DNA of 64,000 nucleotides from Euglena gracilis (GCA_039621445.1 CP154955.1:29023471-29087470); one strand, 5' to 3'. Shown: positions 31,418 to 41,014, counted from the first letter of the stretch. The notes: a model not told the origin generated them from the sequence alone. Made by a program: numbers and translations.

Positions 31418-32560
31418 ATGGCAACGTACGCAGAAATCTTGACATCAGAGGATGAATCAGTTTTCAACAATTCGTGGAGCGAGCTCTTTTTCAACGGGGA
31501 CAAGGTGGCGAAGCTATTGGCGGAGTCGTCCCCGGAATCCCTCGTCGCCGTCATCGCGGCCGGGCAGAACTGGCTGGGAGGCGGATGGCACACGACGAAG
31601 TGCGCAAAGAAGGTCCACGAGTTGACCCAGGTGGCGATGGTCTCCAGCCAAGTCGGAGACTACAGGAATTCGTTCTTGTACTCGGTGGCGTTGGCAGGAA
31701 GTGTGGAGGTACCACTGATAGACTTGGGGCAGACAGCAGCGGACGTGGCGTTCAAGTTGGCGGATCGTTGGCTGGAGAAGAGTTCGAAGAAAGACAAAGG
31801 GATGACGCCACGAGCGGAGCGGTCCGCGATGGAGGAGGACGGAGAAGACGAGGAGGACAACGACAACGACGACGCGGAAGAACGGCTCCCCTGGCAGGAG
31901 GAACTGGCGCCCCTGGCGCCAGAGCTGGCAGCGTGCCTTCGGCACGTCGAAAAGGGAGTGAGACTCCCCTGGAAGATGGTCCTGGGGGAGCTGCCCAGGT
32001 ATAACGGGATGAAAAGTCGTGCAGAGGATAACAATCACAACTCAGACGGCAAAGGGGCCTGGGATAAACAATTGAAGTCATGGCAACAAAAGATGTTACA
32101 CCTGGAAAGGATGGTGGCATGCCTGTATGGCAGTGTGGAGACAGATTATCAAATATTGGCACAACAATGTTTTTTTGCTGTAGCAGAGATGGAACAGACA
32201 CTGCTGAAGGAGAGGAAGAGGTGCAGCATTCCAGGGGCAATCCCCAGCACCAACAACGGGCTGTTCTCCAAAGAAGACTTGGCTGTGGACAAAGCCCAAT
32301 GGGCTCTGAATCAAGCAGGCTTGGCAACAGCCTTTTCAAGACATTCTATGTCTCATTTTCCCATCCCCACAGGAAATAAAGGATTTAAGTTCAAGTGGGG
32401 CAAAGGCAAAGGCTATGGCAGCCAAGGCAAGGCTGGGAGAGGAAAAGGCTATGGCAGCCTGTGGAAGAACCCAGGATGGCAGAAGGGGTATGGATACCCT
32501 ACTGAATCTTCCCACTCCCTACTCATGCCCACAGGAAAGGCAAGGGCAAAGCCTGAAGCA
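31418..32560 (+). CDS. gag-like protein, element 1
   Basis: The ATG at 31,418 begins MATYAEILTSEDESVFNNSW; upstream in-frame non-ATG codons are disregarded. About 300 residues of helical, acidic sequence with an Asp/Glu cluster (GEDEEDNDNDDAEER, around residues 145-160) are followed by a Gly-Lys-Tyr-rich basic tail (KFKWGKGKGYGSQGKAGRGK). It has no CCHC knuckle; the basic tail may bind nucleic acid. The gag of element 2 shares the layout (WTTTRCAVAVEQLSGEAMVA against WHTTKCAKKVHELTQVAMVS). The frame does not stop here: it stays open through the RT region and reaches the recombinase, ending at 36,112. A possible 54-base intron with a GC donor (32,319-32,372) corresponds to an intron in element 2. 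Confidence 0.7.
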
Positions 32561-34736
32561 TCAAAGCCTGAAGCATCAAAGTCCCCAAGAAGGGGTGAAG
32601 CCATCACAGCCAGACCATCAATGGAGTGGGGGAGAGACCCCCCAGCTGAGCTCCATGGAGGAGGTAATCCCCCTGCTGACCCCTGCTCTGAAGCCATCCC
32701 CAGTCTGGCAAGGGCTCATGGGGACAGGGGCCTGGCCAAGCACAAACTCCCCCCCTATGGAATGGGAGAGAGGAATCATTCAAAGCCTGGATTTCAGAGA
32801 AAGGGCATGGGAAAAGGTGCCTCTGTTTCAGAGGCTAAGAAAATGTCTGCCATGGTGGCAGGAAAATGCAAATCAGTGGGTAGTAGCACTAATTCAAAAA
32901 GGTGTGCAACCAGACCACCCCCTACCCCTGTGTCTGTCAAAAAGGCAGCAGCAAAAGTCAGTGCAGGAAATCAGCCTGGCCTCCAAAATCTTGCAGGAGT
33001 ACCAAGAAAGTGGGGCAACCAAAAAAGTACAAAATGCCCAAGACACTGCCCATCTGGTACCCTGGTTTGTGTTGTCCAAACCAGAAGGGGAGGGGGTCAA
33101 GCATCGACTTATCACAGATTGTCGAGATCTAAATCAATTTTGCTGTCCAGAGAAGTTCACTTTGGAAAACATGTCCACAATTTTCCCCACTCTGAAAAAG
33201 GGGGATTGGGCAGTCAAACTAGATCTGAAAGATGCATACTTTCATCTGGGTCTGGAAAACGATTTCAAAAAATTTGTCAGAATTCAAGTGGGATCAGACC
33301 TGTGGGAGTTTCAGGGGGCCTGTTTTGGCCTAAGCACCCTCCCAAAATTGTTCATGTCACTAATGAAAGTTCTGTTAAAACTGTGGAGGTCAAAGGGAAT
33401 GCAGGTGTTCGTCTATTTGGACGACATCATTCTGTTTGGTTCAACAGAAAATTTGGTGAAAAAACATTTACTGCAAATGCTGGACACATTAGGGGAGGCT
33501 GGGTTCAAGGTCAGCCAGAAAAAGTCTGTGTTTACTCCCACACAAAGGCTGCAGCATTTGGGGTTCATCATAGACTTAGAAAAAGGTCAGCTGGAGGTGC
33601 CCCCACACAAATTAAAAACTATCAGAAAGGAACTGGGCAAGGTGGTGCTGGCCCAAAAACTAAGTTGCAGAAAAATAGCCAGCATTCTGGGGCAAGTCAG
33701 AAGTTACCTCCCTGCTCTGCCATTTTTAAGGCTGGTAACCCAGGAGCTTTTAAAGTTCAGCCAGATGCACCAAGAAAGGGGCTGGGATTTTTGCATCGAC
33801 ATTCCAGAAAGGCTGAAAGGGGAAATCAAAGTGCTGAAGGCATACTTGCAGCCAGGCCTGGGCAGGCCTTTCCTGCAACAGGCAAAAAGGGTGCTCCATT
33901 CAGACTCCTCCACATGGGCATGGGGGGGAGTGGATTCATCCCAAAATCAAATCATCCAAGAATTTTGGAGGGAGAAAAATTTCTTACACATAAATGTGAA
34001 AGAACTGATGGCAGCTGTTCAGACAGTAAAAGCATTTGCCCAGCCAGGGGAGACAGTGCTGTTAAATGTAGACAATCAGGTAGCACTGAGTTACCTTACC
34101 AAATGGGGAGGCAGAAAAACACACCTCAATCAGATTTTGGAACCCCTGTTTCATTGGTGTTGGGAAAACCAAGTTCAGTTGCAGGTTCAGTGGGTTCCTT
34201 CAGCAGCAATGTTGGCAGACCCCCTCACAAGATGGGATCAAGACAGGGGGGATTATACCCTGTGCCCAAGCCTGTTCACCCAAATTTTGAGGTTCTTCAG
34301 AAAGGACATTACTCCAGACACAGACATGTTTGCATCTCCAGGAAATGCAAAATTCCAAAAATTTGTGGCCAGATGGCCACACCACCAGGCTTTTCTGGTG
34401 GATGCATTGAAATGCGACCTGAGCTCAGCCAAAGAGGTTTATGCCAACCCCCCATGGAAGGTAATTTTTCCATGGCTCATCAGACTGAGGCTGAACAAGC
34501 AGGTGAAATGTCTTTTGGTGACACCCATGTGGGTTTCGAGTCCATGGTGGCCCCTATTAATCAAAATGTCCAAACCAGGGACAGGAATGTTGGTCTTACC
34601 CCCCAGGGAAGGCATGTTCAGCAACTGTTGGGGGCAATCAATGCCAAAGCCAAAATGGCCCCTGGCTTGCACAGTGGTATCAGGTTCCTTTTGGAACAGC
34701 AAAAAATGTCACATCAAGACATTGAAAATGTCCTGA
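32415..34736 (+). CDS. RT-RNase H-methyltransferase-like polyprotein, element 1
   Basis: 773 codons from the ATG at 32,415 in the frame next to gag. Residues 230-340 carry reverse transcriptase motifs: RLITDCRDLNQ, KLDLKDAYFHLGL, FGLSTLPKLF and the catalytic YLDD (334-337), then HLGFIIDL. RNase H follows: HSDSSTWAWGG (Asp497), INVKELMA (Glu530), LNVDNQ (Asp553) and a late DPLTRWDQD. Residues 635-715 carry DMFASPGN...YANPPW (NPPW 678-681)...PMWVSSPWWPLL, the methyltransferase-like region known downstream of RNase H in DIRS elements. The true start is uncertain because the gag tail overlaps; RT may be made by frameshift or splicing. All core residues are present, so activity is possible. Confidence 0.85.
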   Translation: MAAKARLGEEKAMAACGRTQDGRRGMDTLLNLPTPYSCPQERQGQSLKHQSLKHQSPQEGVKPSQPDHQWSGGETPQLSSMEEVIPLLTPALKPSPVWQGLMGTGAWPSTNSPPMEWERGIIQSLDFRERAWEKVPLFQRLRKCLPWWQENANQWVVALIQKGVQPDHPLPLCLSKRQQQKSVQEISLASKILQEYQESGATKKVQNAQDTAHLVPWFVLSKPEGEGVKHRLITDCRDLNQFCCPEKFTLENMSTIFPTLKKGDWAVKLDLKDAYFHLGLENDFKKFVRIQVGSDLWEFQGACFGLSTLPKLFMSLMKVLLKLWRSKGMQVFVYLDDIILFGSTENLVKKHLLQMLDTLGEAGFKVSQKKSVFTPTQRLQHLGFIIDLEKGQLEVPPHKLKTIRKELGKVVLAQKLSCRKIASILGQVRSYLPALPFLRLVTQELLKFSQMHQERGWDFCIDIPERLKGEIKVLKAYLQPGLGRPFLQQAKRVLHSDSSTWAWGGVDSSQNQIIQEFWREKNFLHINVKELMAAVQTVKAFAQPGETVLLNVDNQVALSYLTKWGGRKTHLNQILEPLFHWCWENQVQLQVQWVPSAAMLADPLTRWDQDRGDYTLCPSLFTQILRFFRKDITPDTDMFASPGNAKFQKFVARWPHHQAFLVDALKCDLSSAKEVYANPPWKVIFPWLIRLRLNKQVKCLLVTPMWVSSPWWPLLIKMSKPGTGMLVLPPREGMFSNCWGQSMPKPKWPLACTVVSGSFWNSKKCHIKTLKMS

Positions 34737-36112
34737 GGAGTTTGGGACCACTGAAACGTTATGACAGTGCATTCAGAAAACTGTTTGTAATTTTGCAACA
34801 GAAAGGATTGGAGCCCTTGCAAGTCTCCAAGATGGAGCTGGCCACTGCCCTGCTGGACCTTCACAAACTGTCACAAAGCGATGCTCGATGTGCGTATGCC
34901 TCACTGCAATATTTACCTGGTTGGGAGTCCATCAGATTTCATCCTTTACTGACAAAAGTAAAAAAGGAATGGAATCGTTCAGTGCAGAGGTATGCTGTTT
35001 TTTGGGACCCCCTACCCATTTTGCAAAAGTTGCAGAGCCATACAAAAATTTCTGACATGTCCATCGTGGAATTGAGATGGAGAATCATTTTGTCTTTCAG
35101 ACTTTTGGCTCTGAACAGGGGGGTGGACCTGGCCAGAACCCAGAGGACCATTTCAGTGGTGGGGGAAAAAATTTTCATTTTGGTCAGAAGAAAGGGATGG
35201 CCTTCACCAAAGTGGGAGCAAGTGTTGAAGATTGATTCCATTCCATCTTTGAGTCCATATCATTTGATGAGAGAGTATGTGGAAAGAACATCTTTCATCC
35301 CCCAGGGTGCCCCTCTGTTGTGGAGTTTGGATGGCAAAAAACCCTTGTCTTCCAACAGAATCAACTCTTTGACAAAGGAGTTGTTGGACACTTTTGGCAT
35401 TCCCATTTCCCACTGGAAAGCCCACAGCACCAGGGGGGCAGGAGTTTTGATGTACAAAAAGCTGGGATTGTCCAGTGAGGAGGTGTGTGAACTTGGGCAG
35501 TGGAAAAATGCCACAGCTTTTTCAGCCCATTACCTAAGATTGGGGGCGGTGGATTCGGCAAAGAAAAAATTTGAAAAAGGGGTCGTGCACACAGTCTCAC
35601 CCCCTGAAGGTGCGAAGCCCGAATGGTCGAGTACTCCCGGGAAGAATGACCAGGGAGGAAGTGACCATGAGGGCGGAGCACAAGAGGGGGGTGAGCCCAC
35701 CCAACCCACCCGAAAAAGAAAAGCATCCTCGGGGGGGGGGGGAGGAAACGCCCCTGCTCACAGGCCGGGGGGCCCCTGCGATTCACCTTCGCCAAGTCGG
35801 TGTCGGAGAGCACATCATCGCCAACTCCGGCACCAAAGTCGCAGTAAGAAGCACCCCCGCCAAAAAGAACACAAACAACAAAACAGCCGGCCCACAAAGC
35901 AGGATCTCACCCCCCTCTTGTGCTCCGCCCTCATGGTCACTTCCTCCCTGGTCATTCTTCCCGGGAGTACTCAACTTCTCCCCAACTCCTGGCAGAAGCA
36001 GCGCACCTTAGTAGGCATTTCTGTCCTGCGCGGGGGAACGTCTGAACAATTGCACGGCACCATCAGCAATCACATCAGACGTTTCCTGATGGGCGGGGCC
36101 CCGCCCTGCTGA
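34706..36112 (+). CDS. Tyrosine recombinase, element 1
   Basis: The ATG at 34,706 (MSHQDIENVLRSLGPLKRYD) overlaps the end of the RT frame by 31 bases and lies in the same frame as gag. The catalytic region has a probable first Arg in RGVDLARTQR, the HxxR box in HSTRGAGV (near 35,423), a Trp in LGQWKNATAF and the nucleophile Tyr in SAHYLRLG. These are tyrosine-recombinase hallmarks; DIRS elements use such an enzyme to integrate circular DNA in place of an integrase. After the Tyr the frame runs into the internal complementary region and leaves the element before stopping at 36,112 in flanking DNA, so the natural C-terminus is unclear. Confidence 0.85.
   Translation: MSHQDIENVLRSLGPLKRYDSAFRKLFVILQQKGLEPLQVSKMELATALLDLHKLSQSDARCAYASLQYLPGWESIRFHPLLTKVKKEWNRSVQRYAVFWDPLPILQKLQSHTKISDMSIVELRWRIILSFRLLALNRGVDLARTQRTISVVGEKIFILVRRKGWPSPKWEQVLKIDSIPSLSPYHLMREYVERTSFIPQGAPLLWSLDGKKPLSSNRINSLTKELLDTFGIPISHWKAHSTRGAGVLMYKKLGLSSEEVCELGQWKNATAFSAHYLRLGAVDSAKKKFEKGVVHTVSPPEGAKPEWSSTPGKNDQGGSDHEGGAQEGGEPTQPTRKRKASSGGGGGNAPAHRPGGPCDSPSPSRCRRAHHRQLRHQSRSKKHPRQKEHKQQNSRPTKQDLTPLLCSALMVTSSLVILPGSTQLLPNSWQKQRTLVGISVLRGGTSEQLHGTISNHIRRFLMGGAPPC
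35595..35700. repeat. Internal complementary region, element 1
   Basis: The first part (CTCACCCCCTGAAGGTGCGA...CGAATGGTC) is the reverse complement of the left terminus; the second (GAGTACTCCCGGGAAGAATG...GCACAAGAGG) is the reverse complement of the right terminus at 35,909-35,972. In DIRS biology this region aligns the two ends during circle formation. It also codes for the recombinase tail. Confidence 0.85.
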
Positions 36113-36220
36113 AGGATGTTCCCAAGATGCGTGAGGCCTCTCCAATATCTCCTCAGACTGGCATTTCTCCTCAGAAAATCGTCGATGGATGAAGGTTGAT
36201 TTTGTGGAGGTGCTGCATTT
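35973..36220 (-). pseudogene. DIRS recombinase fragment X, N-terminal part
   Basis: The minus strand reads SSIDDF-like sequence in a shifted frame, then SDVIADGAVQLFRRSPAQDR, NAY, and up to the GEKL codons where element 1 sits. Homologous to SDEIADAVVQLFRFSPAQAR of element 2. It continues in frame with 31,270-31,090 when element 1 is removed. Confidence 0.7.
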
Positions 36221-36392
36221 TTTGATGCTCTCTCCTAATATTTCATAAGCAATTGAACCTAGTAAGCTTGAAAATTCTTTCATTTTTGATCAATCAGAAG
36301 ATCTCAGCGACATCAAGAGTCGACACACCAGTGCCAAGGGGGAAATTAACTGTGACAGGATGTGTTGAAGGGTGGTAAATGGAACGGAGGGC
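36221..36392 (-). pseudogene. DIRS recombinase fragment Y, middle part
   Basis: The minus strand carries VPFTTLQHILSQL near the element 2 junction and then MKEFSSLLGSIAYEILGESI, matching VPFDALRNNLSHV and MKRCASLLGSTPYVKIRRKG of element 2. It is the continuation of the fragment at 41,015-42,300 across element 2 and abuts fragment X at about 36,220. Stops and frame changes show it is dead. Confidence 0.65.
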
Positions 36393-36531
36393 GACACCTC
36401 GGGCTCCGCACTTCCCCCAAGTGAGGTCATGCCTTGTTTGCCGGCTGTTTGAATGTGAATGTTTCTGGGTATGTTAGGCCTTTCCCCTTTAGTGCCTTAT
36501 TTTGCCGGAGTTGGCTGTTATTAATCGCCCT

Positions 36532-37459
36532 ATGGCAGAAGTACTGGTGCAGTTTATCTCGGCGGTAGACCCTGGGGAGATACAATCACTGTACGATGGT
36601 ATTTTCCTATCGAAGGGAGCTGCCGTTGCCATTTTGGGCGCATCAAAAGAAAGTGTCACCAGCTTCGTGGCGAAGGCTCTTGGGGTACTCCCCCAATGGA
36701 CTACGACACGGTGCGCGGTGGCGGTGGAACAACTGAGCGGAGAAGCGATGGTGGCGGCCTCGACCAAACCCTACAACGAAGCATGGCTCTTCTCGCTGGC
36801 CCTCGCGTGCGAAGTCGAGATGGGATCGTCGTTTGAGCTGTCAGACAAGCAGGCCTCGGTGGCCTTCAAGCTCTGTAAGGCCTGGCGCCGTGCAGCGGGG
36901 ATGGAGAAGTTCCCCGCCGAAGCTGGAGAACCTGGAGGTGCTGAGATGACGTTGTACGCGGCCGGTCGCGCGGCCGGACGGACGAATGAGGACGAGGCGG
37001 AAGAAGAGGATGAGGAACCCCTGGAGTGGGAAGAGGCCCGGCAGAGCCTGCCGGCGGACCTGGAGAAGGTCTTGCTCCCCCAACAGGCGGGCTCCTTGAA
37101 TTTGGACATCCGTTCCCTCTTCGAAGGGCTGCCCAAATTCGAGGGGCTCAAAGAGCGACCAGAAGTGAACAACCACAGACAAGATGCAGGCTCCAAGGTG
37201 GACAAGCTGCTACGGAGCAGCCAACAAAGAATGTTGAATTTGCTGAGAATGTATGCGTTGATTCATGAAGGGGTACAAGCTGACAAGGTGGTGCTGAGCC
37301 AGCAGTTCTTCTACTTGTTATTGGAGCTGGACAGGTGGTTGGTGGAAGAACGCAAGAAGGCAAGCCTCCCCCATTCAGTGGAACAGAAGGAGCAGAAGCT
37401 GTTCACTACCGAGGATCTGAAGATTCAACAAGAGGTGGAGAAGATCAACAGGGCCAAAG
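36532..37459 (+). CDS. gag-like protein, element 2, exon 1
   Basis: Starts MAEVLVQFISAVDPGEIQSL. About 309 codons, rich in helices, with an acidic stretch EDEAEEEDEEPLEWEEA near residues 155-172, equivalent to that of the element 1 gag. The open frame stops at 37,479 if unspliced. An intron from 37,460 removes that stop and joins AK|GGGFKFKKYGKGKGG in frame, adding the Gly-Lys tail and leading into RT. Neighbours: left inverted repeat immediately upstream, RT downstream. Confidence 0.7.
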
Positions 37460-37552
37460 GTGGCTTCTTCCACCCTTAAATTTTTTACAATGCTTCCCCC
37501 TCCACCACTGGCCATTCCCAGCGGGGAATGTCATGTATTTTACTTTCCCCAG
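37460..37552 (+). other. Candidate spliceosomal intron inside element 2
   Basis: Donor CAAAG|GTGGCT and acceptor TTTTACTTTCCCCAG|GTGG, 93 bases, containing in-frame TAA. Removing it joins gag to the Gly-Lys tail and RT frame. The same position in element 1 keeps a good acceptor (TTTTCCCATCCCCACAG, ending 32,372) but has a GC donor and no stop. Confidence 0.65.
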
Positions 37553-39750
37553 GTGGAGGATTCAAGTTCAAGAAGTATGGAAAAGGAAAAGGAGGATGGC
37601 CAAGCTTTGGAGATGGACATGGAAAAGGAGGCTGGAAGAAAGGAGGAAAAGGCAAAGGCAGAGGTAAGCCCTGCCCAGCTGCCTCAGCAGCCTCAGGGAA
37701 GGGGAAAACCCCAGAACCCCACCTGCTCAGCACCCACAGTGGGCTGCAGCAGGACCCAAATGGCAGGACCCACAGTGGCCTGGCCAACAACACAGCAGGT
37801 CTGTGTACACACAGCAGTCATGCACAACCCCCCATCATTCCAGTGGAGGACAGGGTGCATCTGGCAGAAGTGGCCTGGGGGGACACACCCCTACCCCAGA
37901 GATTGAAGCTCTGCCTACCCTGGTGGGAAAAACATGCCAGCCCACACCATGTCAAGTTGATCAGGGAGGGGATCACCGCCCAGTGGCATCATCCACCCAC
38001 CCTGTCTGTGACAGGCAGACAGGGTTCAAATTTGGAGCAGGCCCAAAAGATTTTGGAAGATTATCAAAAATCTGGGGCTGTAAAAAAGGTGGAATCAGAT
38101 GGCACAGCCCATCTGCTTCCTTGGTTCCTCATTTCAAAAGAGGAACCCTCAGGGGAAACAAAATGGAGGTTTATTTCAGATTGCAGGAAATAAATGCCTT
38201 CTTCCAGGTAAAAAAGTTTACCCTGGATCACATGCAAGGCATCTACCCCCTTCTCCAAAAGGGTCACTGGGTGGCAAAAATCGATTTAAAAGATGCCTAT
38301 TTTCATGTTCCCCTGCACGACACCTTAAAGCCTTATCTAAGGCACAGGGTGGGGGACCAGGTCTGGGAGTATCAGGCAGCCCCCTTTGGGCTAAACATCT
38401 GCCCCAGGTTTTTCAGGGCCTCATGGGTGCATTCGAAAAAAGATGGCATCAAAGGGGAATTCAGGTGTATGTCTATCTAGACGACATCCTCATTACAGCC
38501 CCCAGCCCAGCCACCTTAACAAAACATCTCAGCCTGGTGGTGGAGGATTTAATGGTCAGTGGTTTGGCTGCAGCCAAACCAGTTGGTTCCCCATTTGGGG
38601 TTTCTCATCAACTTTCAGGAAGGAAAGTTGCAACTCTCCCCTCAAAAGACAAAAGGGGTCAGAAAAGAACTAGGAAAGTTCATTACAAAAAACATCATGT
38701 CAAAAAGGCAGGTGGCTGCCATTTTAGGAAAAATCAGGGCAAATCTGCTGGCCCTGCCCTTTTTAAGGGCCTTCACCACAATACTCTCCAATTTTCTGGT
38801 AGAGCATTCCCAGGACCCTTGGGGGTCATCTCACCCCATATCCCAGGACGTAAAAGAGGAACTGAAAAATGTAAAAGGTTTACTGGGAAATTGGTCAGGA
38901 AGACCATTTGTGCAAAAACACACAAAACTCTTGCACTCAGACAGCAGCACTCTGGGCTGGGGGGGGCTGGACACCACATCAGGCAAAAAACAATCCTTCC
39001 ACATAAATGTAAAAGAACTCCTGGCTGCCACAAACACAGTCAGATCCCTGGCAAAAGCAAACGACAGAGTTTGTCTGTGTGTGTATAATCAGGTAATCTT
39101 TTGTTACTTAAGCAAAGGGGGGGGGAAGAAAAAACCCCTTCAACAAAATTTTGCAGCCATTCTTCCACTGGCTGATCAAAAACAATGTCACCCTGGAGGT
39201 AAAATGGGTTCCCTCCAGCCAATGCCTGGCAGACCCCCTCAGCAGGTGGGGACAAGACAGGGGGGATTACTCCCTGGACAAAGGATTATTTCAGCATCTG
39301 GTAAAAAATTTTCAGCCCTTCATCACCCTCCAGACAGACCTTTTCGCTCCCCCAGGAAACAAAAAGCTAGCAGATTTTGTGTCCAGGTGGCCCCATTGGG
39401 AGGCCAAGGCAACAGATGCCCTGCAGTGTTCACTGGAAAACCTGGGGGGGCTCTATACCAACCCCCCCTGGTCCATCATTCAAAAACTCCTGGCCAGGCT
39501 GCAGCTTTTTCCCAAAGCAAAAGTTTTGATGGTGGTCCCCTTTTGGGCTTCAGCACCATGGTGGCCCCTATTAATAAAGCTGAAGGCCCCACACACACCA
39601 TGTGTCAAGGTGAACCCTTACCCAGGAATGTTCCAAAACTGTTGGGGAGAAAAAATGCCACCCCCCAGGTGGCCCCTCCTCTGCCTGATCTGCTCAGGTC
39701 AATTTTACAGGGGAGAAAAATTCAATCTTCATCCATTGATGATTTTATAA
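37553..39750 (+). pseudogene. RT-RNase H-methyltransferase-like region, element 2 (frameshifted)
   Basis: Domain order as in element 1: Gly-Lys tail, WRFISDCRK, KIDLKDAYFHVPL, YLDDILIT, LGFLINFQEGKLQL, RNase H (HSDSSTLGWGG, HINVKELLAATNTV), VPSSQCLADPLSRW and the NPPW region (LYTNPPWSII, FWASAPWWPLL). Frame changes are needed at about 38,185, 38,405, 38,557 and 39,115; the last is in a G run. RNase H Asp of VDNQ is changed (CVYNQ). It is therefore a decayed gene. Confidence 0.8.
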
Positions 39751-40873
39751 GGAGAAATCCAAGTCTGAGAAGATACCAGAGTGGCTTTACGCATCTCTGG
39801 AACATTCTTAAACGGGGGGGGTCCCCCCCCACCAAGCATCATCTGATGAAATTGCAGATGCTGTGGTACAATTGTTCAGATTTTCCCCTGCACAGGCCAG
39901 AAATGCCTACTCGGGTGTCTTACTTTTGCCAGGGATTGGGGAAAAATTGAGGTTTCACCCCCTGCTGACACCATATAAAAAAGCGTGGAATAAGAATGTC
40001 CAAAAATTTGGTGCTTTCTGGGATCCATGGCCTCTGCTGAGGCATCTGGCAGCAGTTCCATTTGATGCACTGAGGAACAACCTGTCACACGTACGTTTAC
40101 AACTCATTCCTGTGTGTCGCCTTCTAATGTTGCTCAGATCTTCAGATTTATCAGAAATGAAACGTTGTGCAAGTTTACTTGGCTCAACTCCTTATGTAAA
40201 AATTAGGAGAAAGGGTCAAAAAATGGCAAAATGGGAGAGAATGGTTTCCTTGCCAGAAATTCCCCAAATTTCTCCTTTTCACCTTCTAAAGGAGTATGTG
40301 GCCCTCACAAAGGACCATTGCCCCCCAGGGGGGCCTGTGTTTTTGACCCTCCAACCCCCCTTCAGGGGCATCAAGGCAGACACCATTGCATCTTTAACAA
40401 AAAATGCCTTAGAAGAATTTGGGATTGATTCCCGTATTTGGGGCCCCCACTCCACCAGGGGGGCAGGAGTCAACATGATGAAAACGTTGGGTTTGAGCTC
40501 AGAGTTGGATTGTGAAATTGGTCAGTGGAAAAGTGTGGAAGCCTTTTGCTCACACTGTCAAAGGTTGGGTGCCCAAGAAAACTTGGAGCAAGCCTTACGA
40601 TTAAAATTTTTTGGCGGAGCCGCCCCCCCCCCCTTGGGGGGTGCACAGTCGACCTCACTTGGGGGAAGTGCGGAGCCCGAGGTGTCTCGCACTCCCCCGA
40701 GGCAGACCGAGAGGGGAGGAAGGGACACCGAGGGCGAAGCACAAACACCAAGTGAGCCCACCCTACCCTCCCAGAAAAGAAAACGATCCTCGGGGGGGGG
40801 GGCTCCAGGAAGGGGTCTCCCCCTAGGAATCGTCCGCGCCGGAGCGACGAAGCAGCCAACTCCGGCAAAATAG
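39725..40873 (+). pseudogene. Tyrosine recombinase, element 2 (one frame break)
   Basis: The N-terminal part SSIDDFIRRNPSLRRYQSGF lies in one frame and the rest (SDEIADAVVQLFRFSPAQAR onward) in another; the change falls in a G8/C8 homopolymer near 39,815. After that, 336 codons are open: RLLMLLRSSDLSEMKR, the HxxR box HSTRGAGVNMMKTLG (near 40,448), a Trp in IGQWKSVEAF, but HCQRLG where element 1 has HYLRLG. The nucleophile Tyr is replaced by Cys in SHCQRLG, so the protein should be inactive even if the frame were whole. Confidence 0.75.
40653..40747. repeat. Internal complementary region, element 2
   Basis: CCTCACTTGGGGGAAGTGCG...CGAGGTGTC is the reverse complement of the left terminus; TCGCACTCCCCCGAGGCAGA...GCACAAAC is the reverse complement of the right terminus (40,955-41,014). 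Same design as in element 1. Confidence 0.85.
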
Positions 40874-41014
40874 CAGCACTAAAGGGGAAAGGCCTAACCT
40901 ACCCAAAAACATTCACATTCAAACAGCCGGCAAACAAGGCATGACCTCACTTGCTGTTTGTGCTTCGCCCTCGGTGTCCCTTCCTCCCCTCTCGGTCTGC
41001 CTCGGGTGAGTGCG

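Larger units (their letters stand above)
31271..35972 (+). mobile_element. DIRS-like retrotransposon, element 1 (intact)
   Basis: 4.70 kb, bounded GACCATTCGGGCTTCGC ... CCCGGGAGTACTC. A left inverted repeat (about 31,297-31,398) pairs with 35,817-35,915. An internal complementary region (35,595-35,700) consists of the reverse complement of the left terminus joined to that of the right terminus, the arrangement described for DIRS-1 elements. Flanks ATGAAACCTC and AACTTCTCCC join into an uninterrupted recombinase frame, with no target duplication. It encodes a gag-like protein, RT-RNase H with a methyltransferase-like domain, and a tyrosine recombinase, none visibly broken. Confidence 0.9.
36393..41014 (+). 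mobile_element. DIRS-like retrotransposon, element 2
   Basis: 4.62 kb, from GACACCTCGGGCTCCGCACT to GCCTCGGGTGAGTGCGA. Left inverted repeat 36,420-36,517 pairs with 40,852-40,950; the internal complementary region is 40,653-40,747. Removing it restores LRNMPSVPFTTL on the minus strand with no duplication. Same gene order as element 1, but the RT has several frame breaks and the recombinase one, so it is probably inactive. Sequence divergence from element 1 places it in a different subfamily, shared with fragments X and Y and the third copy. Confidence 0.88.

Noticed and set aside
32488-32534. Second intron in element 1 (GTATGG...CCCACAG) joining gag to RT
   Set aside because: Splice signals look good, but the joined frame runs into TGA within ten codons and does not enter the RT frame.
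32530-34700. The gag-frame translation over the RT as a separate known protein
   Set aside because: No domain recognised; reported only as a dual-frame observation.
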